6,509 bases of DNA from assembly GCA_021777365.1 (NCBI GenBank), contig JAJYDP010000286.1:1-6509 (forward strand). The letters run 5' to 3'. Below are positions 1 through 5,492 of the stretch, in pieces; the stretch's first letter is position 1; each line of letters starts with the position of its first letter. Origin of the DNA: Chloroflexota bacterium (GTDB taxonomy: Bacteria; Chloroflexota; Limnocylindria; Limnocylindrales; CSP1-4). The position numbers and the translations under genes were made by a program. The notes beneath the pieces are model-generated. The model did not search any database, was not told where the DNA came from, and was given only the letters and a program-made list of their open reading frames with translations.

Positions 1-555
1 CAGGATGATCCGCAGGCTGATCGCGATCGCCCAGAGCTCCCCGATCGTCAGCGGCTCGACTCGCTGGTAGGCACGCACGAAGCGGCGCAGGCTGTCCGGG
101 TCGAAGCGGCTGTCGGTGTGCGCGACATACGCCCACGCGAGACCGAAGACCCGTGGGTATCCCTGGAGATGGCCCTCCGCGATCTTGGGGAGCTCGCGAT
201 AGTAGCCCGAGGGCAGGTCGTCGCGGATCTCGCGCAGCTGCTCATCGACGATGTGGAAGTTGTCGACGAGCCATTCCGCGGCCGGCGTGATCGACCGCTC
301 TTCCTTGATCGCCCGGGCGAGCGCGCGATACGACTCGAGCAGGACACGGCCATTCTCGGCGACGCGGGGCCGGATCGCGCGTCCCCGGCCGGGCTCGCCG
401 GTGACCGCCTGGGCGGCGGCGAGGCTCTGCGCGTGCTCTTCCAGCCGCTCCACGCTGAAGAGCTCCGCGAGGATCGGCTCTTCGAGCTCGTCCTGCGAGA
501 CATCCGGCCTGCGAATCCTGGGCGGTCGGTCGCGGAGCCCCTGGATCGATCTCAC
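1..555 (-). CDS. ndvB: Cyclic beta-1,2-glucan synthase, N-terminal part (runs off left edge)
   Basis: This is the first 185 codons of a very large membrane enzyme that builds cyclic beta-1,2-glucan from UDP-glucose (NdvB/ChvB/Cgs family, usually above 2,500 aa). Reading the minus strand from GTG at 555 gives the conserved N-terminal block before the first membrane helices: FSVERLEEHAQSLAAAQ (33-49), ITPAAEWLVDNFHIVDEQ (89-106), REIRDDLPSGYYRELPK (108-124), GYPRVFGLAWAYVAHTDSRF (132-151) and RRFVRAYQRVEPLTIGELWA (157-176). These are near-signature strings of the family. The glycosyltransferase and phosphorylase-like domains lie outside the window. There is no in-frame ATG; GTG codons at 567, 561 and 555 are possible starts, none with a clear Shine-Dalgarno, so the start is uncertain by a few codons. 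It is transcribed away from the IS element, and a promoter and two palindromes lie upstream. The family call is from memory of conserved strings. Confidence 0.88.
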   Translation of the reverse strand, partial: MRSIQGLRDRPPRIRRPDVSQDELEEPILAELFSVERLEEHAQSLAAAQAVTGEPGRGRAIRPRVAENGRVLLESYRALARAIKEERSITPAAEWLVDNFHIVDEQLREIRDDLPSGYYRELPKIAEGHLQGYPRVFGLAWAYVAHTDSRFDPDSLRRFVRAYQRVEPLTIGELWAIAISLRIIL

Positions 556-570
556 TACCACGCTCACGAG

Positions 571-589
571 ACAGCTGGGACCCAGCTGT
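571..589. promoter_or_regulatory. Perfect 9-bp-arm palindrome in the glucan synthase leader
   Basis: ACAGCTGGG-A-CCCAGCTGT is a perfect inverted repeat with 9-bp arms and a single central base, 19 bp in all. It lies between the promoter and the possible GTG starts. As DNA it fits a dimeric regulator site. As RNA it would form a hairpin directly before the start codons and could affect ribosome access. Its centre is 27 bp from that of the neighbouring palindrome. Confidence 0.45.
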
Positions 590-600
590 CGTCGCCTCGT

Positions 601-613
601 TCCCGTGACGGGA
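601..613. promoter_or_regulatory. Perfect palindrome at the expected transcription start
   Basis: TCCCGT-G-ACGGGA is a perfect 6-bp inverted repeat around one central base. It begins 2 nt downstream of the -10 box of the minus-strand promoter and covers the likely start site, the classic position for a repressor operator. It has a different sequence from the palindrome at 571-589, so the two are not copies of one site. Confidence 0.4.
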
Positions 614-615
614 CG

Positions 616-644
616 ATGATACGGGCCGTGGGCGGGCACGCCAA
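616..644 (-). promoter_or_regulatory. Sigma70-like promoter for the glucan synthase gene
   Basis: On the minus strand, TTGGCG (644 to 639, 4 of 6 match to TTGACA) is followed by exactly 17 nt and then TATCAT (621 to 616, 5 of 6 match to TATAAT). A start of transcription would fall near 609, giving a leader of about 50 nt before the GTG at 555. The spacing and the match in a GC-rich background make this more than chance, but no transcript evidence is available. Confidence 0.5.
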
Positions 645-855
645 GCCGTCGAGTCGCCGGCAGCGTGCCGGATCCCGGAACCGGACCGGGTCGCGGATCA
701 GCGCTGCGCGTGTGAGGACGCCACATCGCCGAAGACGTGCCTCGGACCCAGGACCGTAGCGCGGCGCGGCGGCGCCGTCTTCGGCCTCGGCCGGGGCGCC
801 GCTGCCGGTGCAGCCCCTGGTCGTGCAAGTCCGGCTTACGCGCCGTTAGCCACGA
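645..855. other. Dyad-rich intergenic stretch, no gene recognised
   Basis: I see no convincing coding region here. The frames that stay open are continuations of shadows from neighbouring genes. Two hairpins are visible: CCGGCA-GCG-TGCCGG (657-671), and an 11-bp stem of 766-776 with 795-805 (one G-T pair), whose 18-nt loop contains a smaller GGCC-TC-GGCC stem. Before the IS arrived this stretch was continuous with 2752-2847 as the region between two divergent genes. Confidence 0.4.
848..855. repeat. Target site duplication, left copy
   Basis: AGCCACGA directly abuts the left end of the IS element and is repeated exactly at 2744-2751 on the other side. Eight base pairs is the target duplication length known for the IS1595 family. 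Confidence 0.85.
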
Positions 856-857
856 CA

Positions 858-896
858 TGCTTATCCGCATGTTTCAGCAGACCACAAGATGTAGTG
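858..896 (+). repeat. Terminal inverted repeat, transposase-distal end
   Basis: The repeat begins TGCTTATCCG and ends AAGATGTAGTG. It pairs with the reverse complement of 2703-2741 over 39 bp with 3 mismatches (at 868, 869 and 872). The inner 24 bp are identical, as expected for the transposase-binding part. Confidence 0.9.
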
Positions 897-901
897 ATCC
901 T

Positions 902-912
902 GCCGGTCCGGC
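902..912 (-). other. Small dyad after the passenger gene stop
   Basis: GCCGG-T-CCGGC is a perfect 5-bp inverted repeat 2 nt after the TAA of the passenger gene and before the terminal repeat. It could be a weak transcript end inside the element. There is no T-tract, so the terminator reading is weak. Confidence 0.2.
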
Positions 913-914
913 GG

Positions 915-1580
915 TTAGGCTGATCGCAGGGCGTCGCGGCGCGACGTGATCTCGCTCGCTCGGCCCGAGAGGTCCGCGAACTCGAGGTCGCCCGCCCGCA
1001 TCCGCTCCAGCCAAGCATCCTCCCAGTCCACGAGATCGTCCCGAAGTTGCGCCCACTCCCGCGTCGGGGCGCGCTTCTTTCGCAGGCGGCCGACCCGTGG
1101 CGCGAGGTTGCGCACCATCTGATCGCGCTTTCTTGCGTCCGCTACCGCTCGCTCGCCGAGGCGCCGGAACTCCGTGGCGTGCTCGTCGAGGGTGCGATCG
1201 AAGGCCCACCACACCGGCAGGGGCGGTCGGCGGAGGACCACGGACCACCAGAACGGCCAGCTGCGCCTGATCAGTAAGGGCGACCAGAGGAGCAGCGACG
1301 CGAAGGCGAGCAGGTCGCACGCCGCGTTGGCTGGCCAGGGCAGCACGAGTGCGACCGCTGCCAAGCCGAGCGTCGGGATCGTCGAGGACGCGAAGGCGAG
1401 CGCATCGCTCAGGTTGTCCGTCCCGGAGAGAAGCTGGATGGCGAGGAGGCCGACCAGCGTGAGCCAGGCGGGCGGAACCCTCAGCGACGACACCTGCCCG
1501 AGGACGGCCAAGCCGACGAACGCGAGTGCCGCGAAATACCCAAGGAGGGCGACGGTCCTCAAGAAGCGCAAACCGCCCAT
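915..1580 (-). CDS. IS passenger gene: four-helix membrane protein of unknown function
   Basis: I do not recognise this 221-aa protein. Four hydrophobic segments are visible at about 7-28, 36-52, 68-82 and 86-104. An aromatic patch follows (SWPFWWSVV, 107-115; PVWWAFDRT, 122-130), then a charged, helical, probably cytoplasmic tail (130-221) rich in Arg, Glu and Asp. No enzyme motif, signal peptidase site or known toxin/antitoxin motif is seen. The ATG was chosen because it overlaps the transposase stop by one base (TGATG) and hydrophobic sequence begins at once. The frame stays open upstream to 2060, but that part is proline- and arginine-rich shadow of the transposase gene. No Shine-Dalgarno precedes the ATG, which fits translation by termination-reinitiation after the transposase. 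It lies wholly inside the inverted repeats, so it moves with the element. Confidence that it is a real gene is good; its role is unknown. Confidence 0.7.
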   Translation of the reverse strand: MGGLRFLRTVALLGYFAALAFVGLAVLGQVSSLRVPPAWLTLVGLLAIQLLSGTDNLSDALAFASSTIPTLGLAAVALVLPWPANAACDLLAFASLLLWSPLLIRRSWPFWWSVVLRRPPLPVWWAFDRTLDEHATEFRRLGERAVADARKRDQMVRNLAPRVGRLRKKRAPTREWAQLRDDLVDWEDAWLERMRAGDLEFADLSGRASEITSRRDALRSA

Positions 1581-2695
1581 CAGGACGAGTGATCTCGCGG
1601 CAGGGTCGGCGCCATCATCACTCTGGACATTCCTGTCCGCGTGGCTCGCTTCTGGTCGCGCCGCTTCCGGCGGGCTGGTGCCTCGGCTGGGGGATTCGGG
1701 AAGCGCGTGCTCGTCTGGCCGGTCGCTCGTCCGCGACGACGCGTCGCTCCAGGCCCCAGGGGCGCGTGGATCTGCTCGATAGTGGATGGCGGCTGGGTGG
1801 TGCTGAGGCCGAGGAGGGTCGCAAAGCCGGCCTTCGGGCGGTAGCGGCGATTGAACCGGAAGACAAACTCGTCGAGGTAGGCGTCGAGGTGATCCGCACC
1901 GACCCCGTGATGCGTGCCGCGCAGCCAGGTCTTGAGGTTCGAGATCACCCGATCCACGCCGGGGACGGCGCTCGGCTCCCGTCCGAGCCGCTTCAGTGCG
2001 GCCTGCGAGACCGAGAGGTGCGTGTAGATCTCGGGCTCGAGCCCGTTGTAGCCGGCCCACGCATCGCTGATCACGACCGACCCGGGCTCGATGTTGCGCT
2101 TGATGAAGTCGTAGAGCGTGTCGCTGCTGTCGTCGGTGATGATCTCGAGCCGGAGCCGGCCGAGCGACTTCTCGCGTCGCTCGACCGCGACGGCGACCTC
2201 CAGTGCTCTACGCCCGCGACGTTGGCGACCGCCCTTGAGGCCGGCTTGTCTGCCACCGACCCAGGTCTCATCGGCCTCCACGGTACCGGACAGTCGCGTC
2301 CGATCAGGATTGACCATCGCCCGGCGGAGCTTGTGGAGCATCACCCAAGCCGTTCCGAAGCTCGAGAGGCCGAGTTGCGACTGGAGTTGGAGGGCGGAGA
2401 TGCCAGGCTTGAGCGAGGTCATCAGGTAGGCGGCGGTGAACCACGTCAGCAGCGGCAGTCGCGTCCGATGGAGAACCGTGCCAGAGGTCGCACTGGTCTG
2501 CTTGCGGCAGTTCCGGCATTGCCACACTCGCCGGCCCTCGAGCAGGGGAGCGGCGTCCGCCCCGCATGCGGGACACCGGAAGCCGTCGGGCCAGCGGGTC
2601 TCCACGAGGTAGCGCAAACAGGCGGCGTCGTCAGGAAAGCGGAGGTGAAACTCCGCAAGGGTCCGCGGGTAGTCGCCCGGCGTTCGCCCTCCCAT
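1580..2695 (-). CDS. IS1595-family transposase
   Basis: This is a 371-aa DDE-type transposase that cuts and joins the ends of the surrounding element. The N-terminus (DYPRTLAEFHLRFPDDAACL, 8-27) is typical of the family. A zinc ribbon follows, CPAC at 41-44 and CRNC at 60-63. A helical DNA-binding part then contains QLQSQLGLSSFGTAWVMLHK (103-122). The RNase H-like core shows TVEADETWVGG (D142), VVISDAWAGY (D211), RVISNLKTWLRGTHHGV (249-265) and YLDEFVFRFNRR (E276). Which of N253 and E276 acts as the third catalytic residue needs an alignment, since the family varies there. After the usual end (TIEQIHAP, about 312) there is an unusual extra tail of about 60 residues rich in Arg and Pro. The ATG is 7 nt inside the terminal repeat and has no clear ribosome-binding site, suggesting low expression. 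It is apparently intact. Confidence 0.93.
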   Translation of the reverse strand: MGGRTPGDYPRTLAEFHLRFPDDAACLRYLVETRWPDGFRCPACGADAAPLLEGRRVWQCRNCRKQTSATSGTVLHRTRLPLLTWFTAAYLMTSLKPGISALQLQSQLGLSSFGTAWVMLHKLRRAMVNPDRTRLSGTVEADETWVGGRQAGLKGGRQRRGRRALEVAVAVERREKSLGRLRLEIITDDSSDTLYDFIKRNIEPGSVVISDAWAGYNGLEPEIYTHLSVSQAALKRLGREPSAVPGVDRVISNLKTWLRGTHHGVGADHLDAYLDEFVFRFNRRYRPKAGFATLLGLSTTQPPSTIEQIHAPLGPGATRRRGRATGQTSTRFPNPPAEAPARRKRRDQKRATRTGMSRVMMAPTLPRDHSS

Positions 2696-2702
2696 ACGCC
2701 GA

Positions 2703-2741
2703 CACTACATCTTGTGGTCTGCTGAAGCAACCGGATAAGCA
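2703..2741 (-). repeat. Terminal inverted repeat, transposase-proximal end
   Basis: This is the partner of 858-896, 36 of 39 bp identical in inverted orientation. It ends 7 nt before the transposase ATG, so the promoter for the transposase must lie within or across this repeat. Confidence 0.9.
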
Positions 2742-2743
2742 AA

Positions 2744-2751
2744 AGCCACGA
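2744..2751. repeat. Target site duplication, right copy
   Basis: AGCCACGA is an exact match to 848-855, directly after the right end of the element. Removing 856-2743 and one copy restores an uninterrupted intergenic region. Confidence 0.85.
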
Positions 2752-2834
2752 TTTCACCGCGCGCCAATCTCCCGGGGCCGCCCGTTTACCCGCGCGTGAG
2801 ACCGTTCGGATCGACCCAAAGCCGAAGCACCTTC

Positions 2835-2841
2835 AGGGGGG
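2835..2841 (+). promoter_or_regulatory. Ribosome-binding site of the phosphoesterase gene
   Basis: AGGGGGG ends 6 nt before the ATG at 2848 and supports that start. In the remaining upstream stretch (2752-2834) I see no convincing -35/-10 pair. Confidence 0.7.
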
Positions 2842-2847
2842 TACGAC

Positions 2848-4530
2848 ATGCTCAGACGGTTCAGCGGTCGAGTGCGCGCGCTCGTCGTCCTCGCGTCGGT
2901 CGCGGCGCTCGGTGCATCAGCGGCCTCCCCGGCGGGACTGGCTGTTGCCGGCACCCATGCCGCCCAGCAAGCGGTCACCGTGGCCAGCGCCACTCCGATC
3001 CGCCACCTCGTGGTGATCTTCCAGGAAAACGTGTCGTTCGATCACTACTTCGCCACCTACCCGAACGCGACGAATCCACCTGGAGAACCGCCGTTCCGGG
3101 CCGCGCCGGACACGCCGACGGTGAACGGGTTGACGGCGGCGCTCCTCACCGACAACCCCAACACGGTCAACCCCCAGCGGCTGGACCGCAGCCAGGCCAT
3201 CACCTGCGACCAGAACCACGGCTACACGGCCGAGCAGAGCGCGTTCGACAACGGCCTGATGGACAGCTTCGTGCAGAGCACGGGCGCCACCTACGGCTCG
3301 TGTGATCCCAGCCAGGTGATGGACTACTACGACGGCAACACCGTCACCGCCCTCTGGAACTACGCGCAGCATTTCGCCATGAGCGACAACTCCTACGGCA
3401 CCACGTTCGGCCCGTCGTCGCCCGGGGCGGTCAACGTGACCGCCGGCAATACGTACGGCGCGATCTGCGGCCCGAGCTCCGCGGTCTACAACGCCTCCAC
3501 CTGCTCCGGCGCAAGCGCCACCAACCTTCCCGCGGCCGGCCCACAGTCCGCGCAGCCGCAGGGGGCCGGGACCATGTACAGCGACGCCGACCCCTACTAC
3601 GACGTCTGCTCGTACAGCGAGGACAGGAAGGCCGCCAGCAGCACCATCGAGATGGGCGGCCAGAATATCGGTGACCTGCTGACCGCTCACCACGTCACAT
3701 GGGGCTGGTTCCAGGGCGGGTTCGCGAGCCCGGGCTACGTGGCAGGGCAGCCGTCGAGCGACGACCTGGCGAACGTGTGCAGCGGCACCACGACCAACGT
3801 CGGGGGCGCCGCGGTGAAGGACTACATCCCCCACCACGAGCCGTTCCAGTACTACGTTTCGACCGCCAATCCCGCCCATCTGCCGCCCACGTCGATCGCC
3901 GCCGTTGGCCATGACGACCAGGCGAACCACCAGTACGACCTGCGCGACTTCTGGGCGGCGGCGGACAGCGGCAACCTGCCCGCGGTGTCATACCTCAAGG
4001 CTCCCGCCGCGCAGGACGGGCACGCCGGCTACTCGGATCCGCTCGACGAGCAGACCTTCCTGGTCGACACGATCAACCGATTGGAGGCGCTGCCCACGTG
4101 GAGCAGCACGGCGGTCGTGATCAACTGGGACGACAGCGACGGCTGGTACGACCACCAGATGGGACCGATCGTCGATCAGTCCCAGACCTCGCTGGACACC
4201 CTCAGCGGCACCGCCGCGTGCGGCACGAATCCCGCGAAGGTGCACGAGGGGCAGCAGGCACGGTGCGGGGTCGGACCGCGCATCCCGCTCCTCGTCATCT
4301 CGCCCTACAGCAGGACGAACTTCGTCGACGGGACATTCACCACGCAGACCTCTGTCGTCAGCTTCATCGAGAGCAACTGGCTCGGCGGCCGGAGGATCCC
4401 GGGCGGATCGGCCGACGCGTGGACCGGCTCGCTGGGCAACATGCTCGACCTGGCAAAGCCGACCGCGGCCCCGCTGTTCCTCGACCCGTCGACGGGCGAA
4501 CCGACCTCCCGAGGTCAGTCCAACCCGTAG
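2848..4530 (+). CDS. Secreted phosphoesterase (phospholipase C / acid phosphatase family)
   Basis: This 560-aa exported hydrolase of phosphate esters belongs to the family that includes bacterial phospholipase C and the acid phosphatase AcpA. The substrate cannot be told from sequence. The signal peptide has a basic start (MLRRFSGRVR) and a hydrophobic core (11-35), with cleavage likely near THA-A (36-39). Metal-site and active-site motifs appear in family order: IRHLVVIFQENVSFDHYFAT (51-70, with E60 and N61), HFAMSDNSYGTTFGPSSPG (175-193, a probable nucleophile Ser around 190-191), HHEPFQYY (329-336), PAVSYLKAP...HAGYSDPLDEQTFL (378-405) and VVINWDDSDGWYDH (423-436, probable metal-binding Asp and His), then RIPLLVISPYSR (478-489). 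Several cysteines suggest disulphides outside the membrane. Length is normal and the frame is intact. A strong ribosome-binding site fixes the start. It stands alone as a transcription unit, with an IS just upstream and a hairpin downstream. Confidence 0.92.
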   Translation: MLRRFSGRVRALVVLASVAALGASAASPAGLAVAGTHAAQQAVTVASATPIRHLVVIFQENVSFDHYFATYPNATNPPGEPPFRAAPDTPTVNGLTAALLTDNPNTVNPQRLDRSQAITCDQNHGYTAEQSAFDNGLMDSFVQSTGATYGSCDPSQVMDYYDGNTVTALWNYAQHFAMSDNSYGTTFGPSSPGAVNVTAGNTYGAICGPSSAVYNASTCSGASATNLPAAGPQSAQPQGAGTMYSDADPYYDVCSYSEDRKAASSTIEMGGQNIGDLLTAHHVTWGWFQGGFASPGYVAGQPSSDDLANVCSGTTTNVGGAAVKDYIPHHEPFQYYVSTANPAHLPPTSIAAVGHDDQANHQYDLRDFWAAADSGNLPAVSYLKAPAAQDGHAGYSDPLDEQTFLVDTINRLEALPTWSSTAVVINWDDSDGWYDHQMGPIVDQSQTSLDTLSGTAACGTNPAKVHEGQQARCGVGPRIPLLVISPYSRTNFVDGTFTTQTSVVSFIESNWLGGRRIPGGSADAWTGSLGNMLDLAKPTAAPLFLDPSTGEPTSRGQSNP

Positions 4531-4554
4531 CCAGAAGGGCAGATCCCCACAGGC

Positions 4555-4592
4555 CGTCGCGCGGAGGTCGCATCAACCGCCTCCGCGCGACG
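4555..4592 (+). terminator. 13-bp GC hairpin after the phosphoesterase gene
   Basis: CGTCGCGCGGAGG (4555-4567) and CCTCCGCGCGACG (4580-4592) pair perfectly over 13 bp with a 12-nt loop, starting 25 nt after the stop codon. No T-run follows, so it may act as a non-canonical terminator or as a 3' end-stabilising hairpin rather than a textbook intrinsic terminator. Confidence 0.55.
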
Positions 4593-4962
4593 GGAACCCG
4601 CCGAGGACGGCCACAGGGGTCCAGTCGTGCTTGCCGCGGCGCCGGCCTGCGATATCGGTGGCGCCCTGCCCCATGATCCCGGGCAGTCAGGTCCACGTAC
4701 CGCGCTCCCGTCAGCACCGAGCGTCGCGAATCGAGGGCCGGTATGCGTTGGGTACGGCGGTGCCAGTGCGGCTGGTCGAGTCGTGCATCGCAGCAGACTT
4801 GCCGGGGCTATACGATCTCTCCGACGGGGCCGTGCGGTCCTACGACCAGATGGGTCGGCCCGAAGAGGGTTGTCGGCATGGGGATTGTCGGTGTCGCGAC
4901 CTGAGCGCCCCCGGCGTATCTCGTCAGCGCTGGCCAGCGCGGCCCGGCAGCACCAGACGCCG
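4593..4962. other. Intergenic stretch with no firmly supported gene
   Basis: Frames on both strands are open in parts but show no recognisable protein, apart from one weak small-ORF candidate at 4743-4904. The stretch leads directly into the PAS remnant and may be the eroded upstream part of that gene or older debris. No tRNA, IS end or long repeat was seen. Confidence 0.4.
4743..4904 (+). CDS. Possible 53-aa cysteine-containing small protein
   Basis: This short frame starts at ATG 4743, 5 nt after GAGGG (4733-4737), and ends at TGA 4902-4904. It encodes MRWVRRCQCGWSSRASQ and then further Cys residues (a CxC pair at 8 and 10, and Cys at 20 and 31), which could make a small metal-binding fold. 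Against it, roughly three quarters of its third codon positions are G or C, which looks lower than in the neighbouring real genes, and I know no matching family. It may equally be chance. Confidence 0.2.
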   Translation: MRWVRRCQCGWSSRASQQTCRGYTISPTGPCGPTTRWVGPKRVVGMGIVGVAT

Positions 4963-5492
4963 ATGAATGGTGAGGTGCCACAACTCCCGGTCGAGCAGTT
5001 CCGCCTGCTCGCCGAGACGTCGCGCGACGTGGTCTTCCGGTACCGGCTCGCGCCCACACCCGGATACGAGAAAGACGGCGCGACGATCTGGGTCGAGCTG
5101 CGCTCCGCGCCCTTCATGGGACCGGACGGAGCGATTGGGTTCGACGGCGTGGCGCGGGACGTCACGGCGCAGAAGGAGGCCGAGGATGCCCTGCGGGCCG
5201 CCCAGCAGGAGGCGGCACAGCTCGCCAGGATCATGGCCTCGGCCGACGAGGCGCTCATCGGGGAGACGCTCGACGGCATCGTGACGAGCTGGAATGCGGC
5301 CGCCGAGCGCCTCTTCGGGTACACCGCCGGCGAGATGCTCGGGCAGTCCGTGCTCCGGCTGGCTCCGCCGGGAGACGAGTCCACCCAGCGGTGTTCGCCC
5401 ACGACATAGGCCCACGCAAGCGGAGCGAGGCGGCACTTGCGGCGAGTGAGGCGCGCTTCCGCGCCGTCGCCGAGGCCGTGCAGGAGGGAGAC
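4963..5492 (+). pseudogene. Remnant of a multi-PAS-domain sensor protein
   Basis: Pieces of at least three successive PAS domains are visible, none complete. Piece 1 is EQFRLLAETSRDVVFRYRLA through PTPGYE (ends near 5070), then an abrupt join to KDGATIWVELRSAP and GFDGVARDVTAQKEAEDALR. The middle of that PAS domain, about 50-60 residues in relatives, is missing in frame. Piece 2, LARIMASADEALIGETLDGI then TSWNAAAERLFGYTAGEML, stops after LAPPGDE (about 5380); its second half is gone. Piece 3, in another frame from about 5391, is FAHDIGPRKRSEAALAASEA then RFRAVAEAVQEG, the linker and first strand of the next PAS domain. It ends where reverse-strand hydrolase sequence begins. The in-frame stop is TAG 5407-5409. 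Such proteins usually sense a signal and pass it to a kinase or cyclase output, which is absent here. The true start is unknown; ATG 4963 is only the closest. Confidence 0.8.

Larger units (their letters stand above)
856..2743 (-). mobile_element. Complete IS1595-family insertion sequence with a passenger gene
   Basis: The element is 1,888 bp, bounded by the 8-bp direct repeats and by terminal inverted repeats. It carries a transposase and a second, overlapping membrane protein gene, both on the minus strand, with the transposase start only 7 nt inside the right-hand repeat. The family assignment rests on the transposase (zinc ribbon, ADETWVGG, YLDEFVFRFNRR) and the 8-bp duplication. Typical simple members of the family carry only a transposase and are shorter; members with passenger genes are known. 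No frameshift or stop breaks either gene and the target duplication is unmutated, so the insertion looks recent and possibly active. The outermost 2 bp at each end (CA versus TT) do not match, so the exact ends are set by the target duplication. Confidence 0.9.

Noticed and set aside
118..759. Forward open frame of 213 codons at the left end
   Set aside because: It lies antisense to the clearly recognisable glucan synthase N-terminus; its sequence is the mirror of that gene's codon pattern and it extends into non-coding sequence.
745..855. Possible tRNA or structured RNA gene in the intergenic region
   Set aside because: The region has GC hairpins, but no cloverleaf with a TTCRA-type T-loop or anticodon arm could be fitted on either strand.
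915..2060. Longer 381-codon version of the passenger gene
   Set aside because: The first 160 codons are Arg/Pro/Ser-rich shadow of the transposase in another frame; hydrophobic protein-like sequence begins exactly at the ATG at 1580.
1526..2725. Forward open frame of 399 codons across the IS
   Set aside because: It is antisense to the transposase gene, is open because of the high GC content, and ends in the terminal repeat. It has no ribosome-binding site and no recognisable domain.
2917..3930. Reverse open frame of 337 codons inside the phosphoesterase gene
   Set aside because: Its Val/Gly/Arg-rich composition is the typical antisense image of a GC-rich gene, and the forward strand encodes an intact, motif-complete enzyme.
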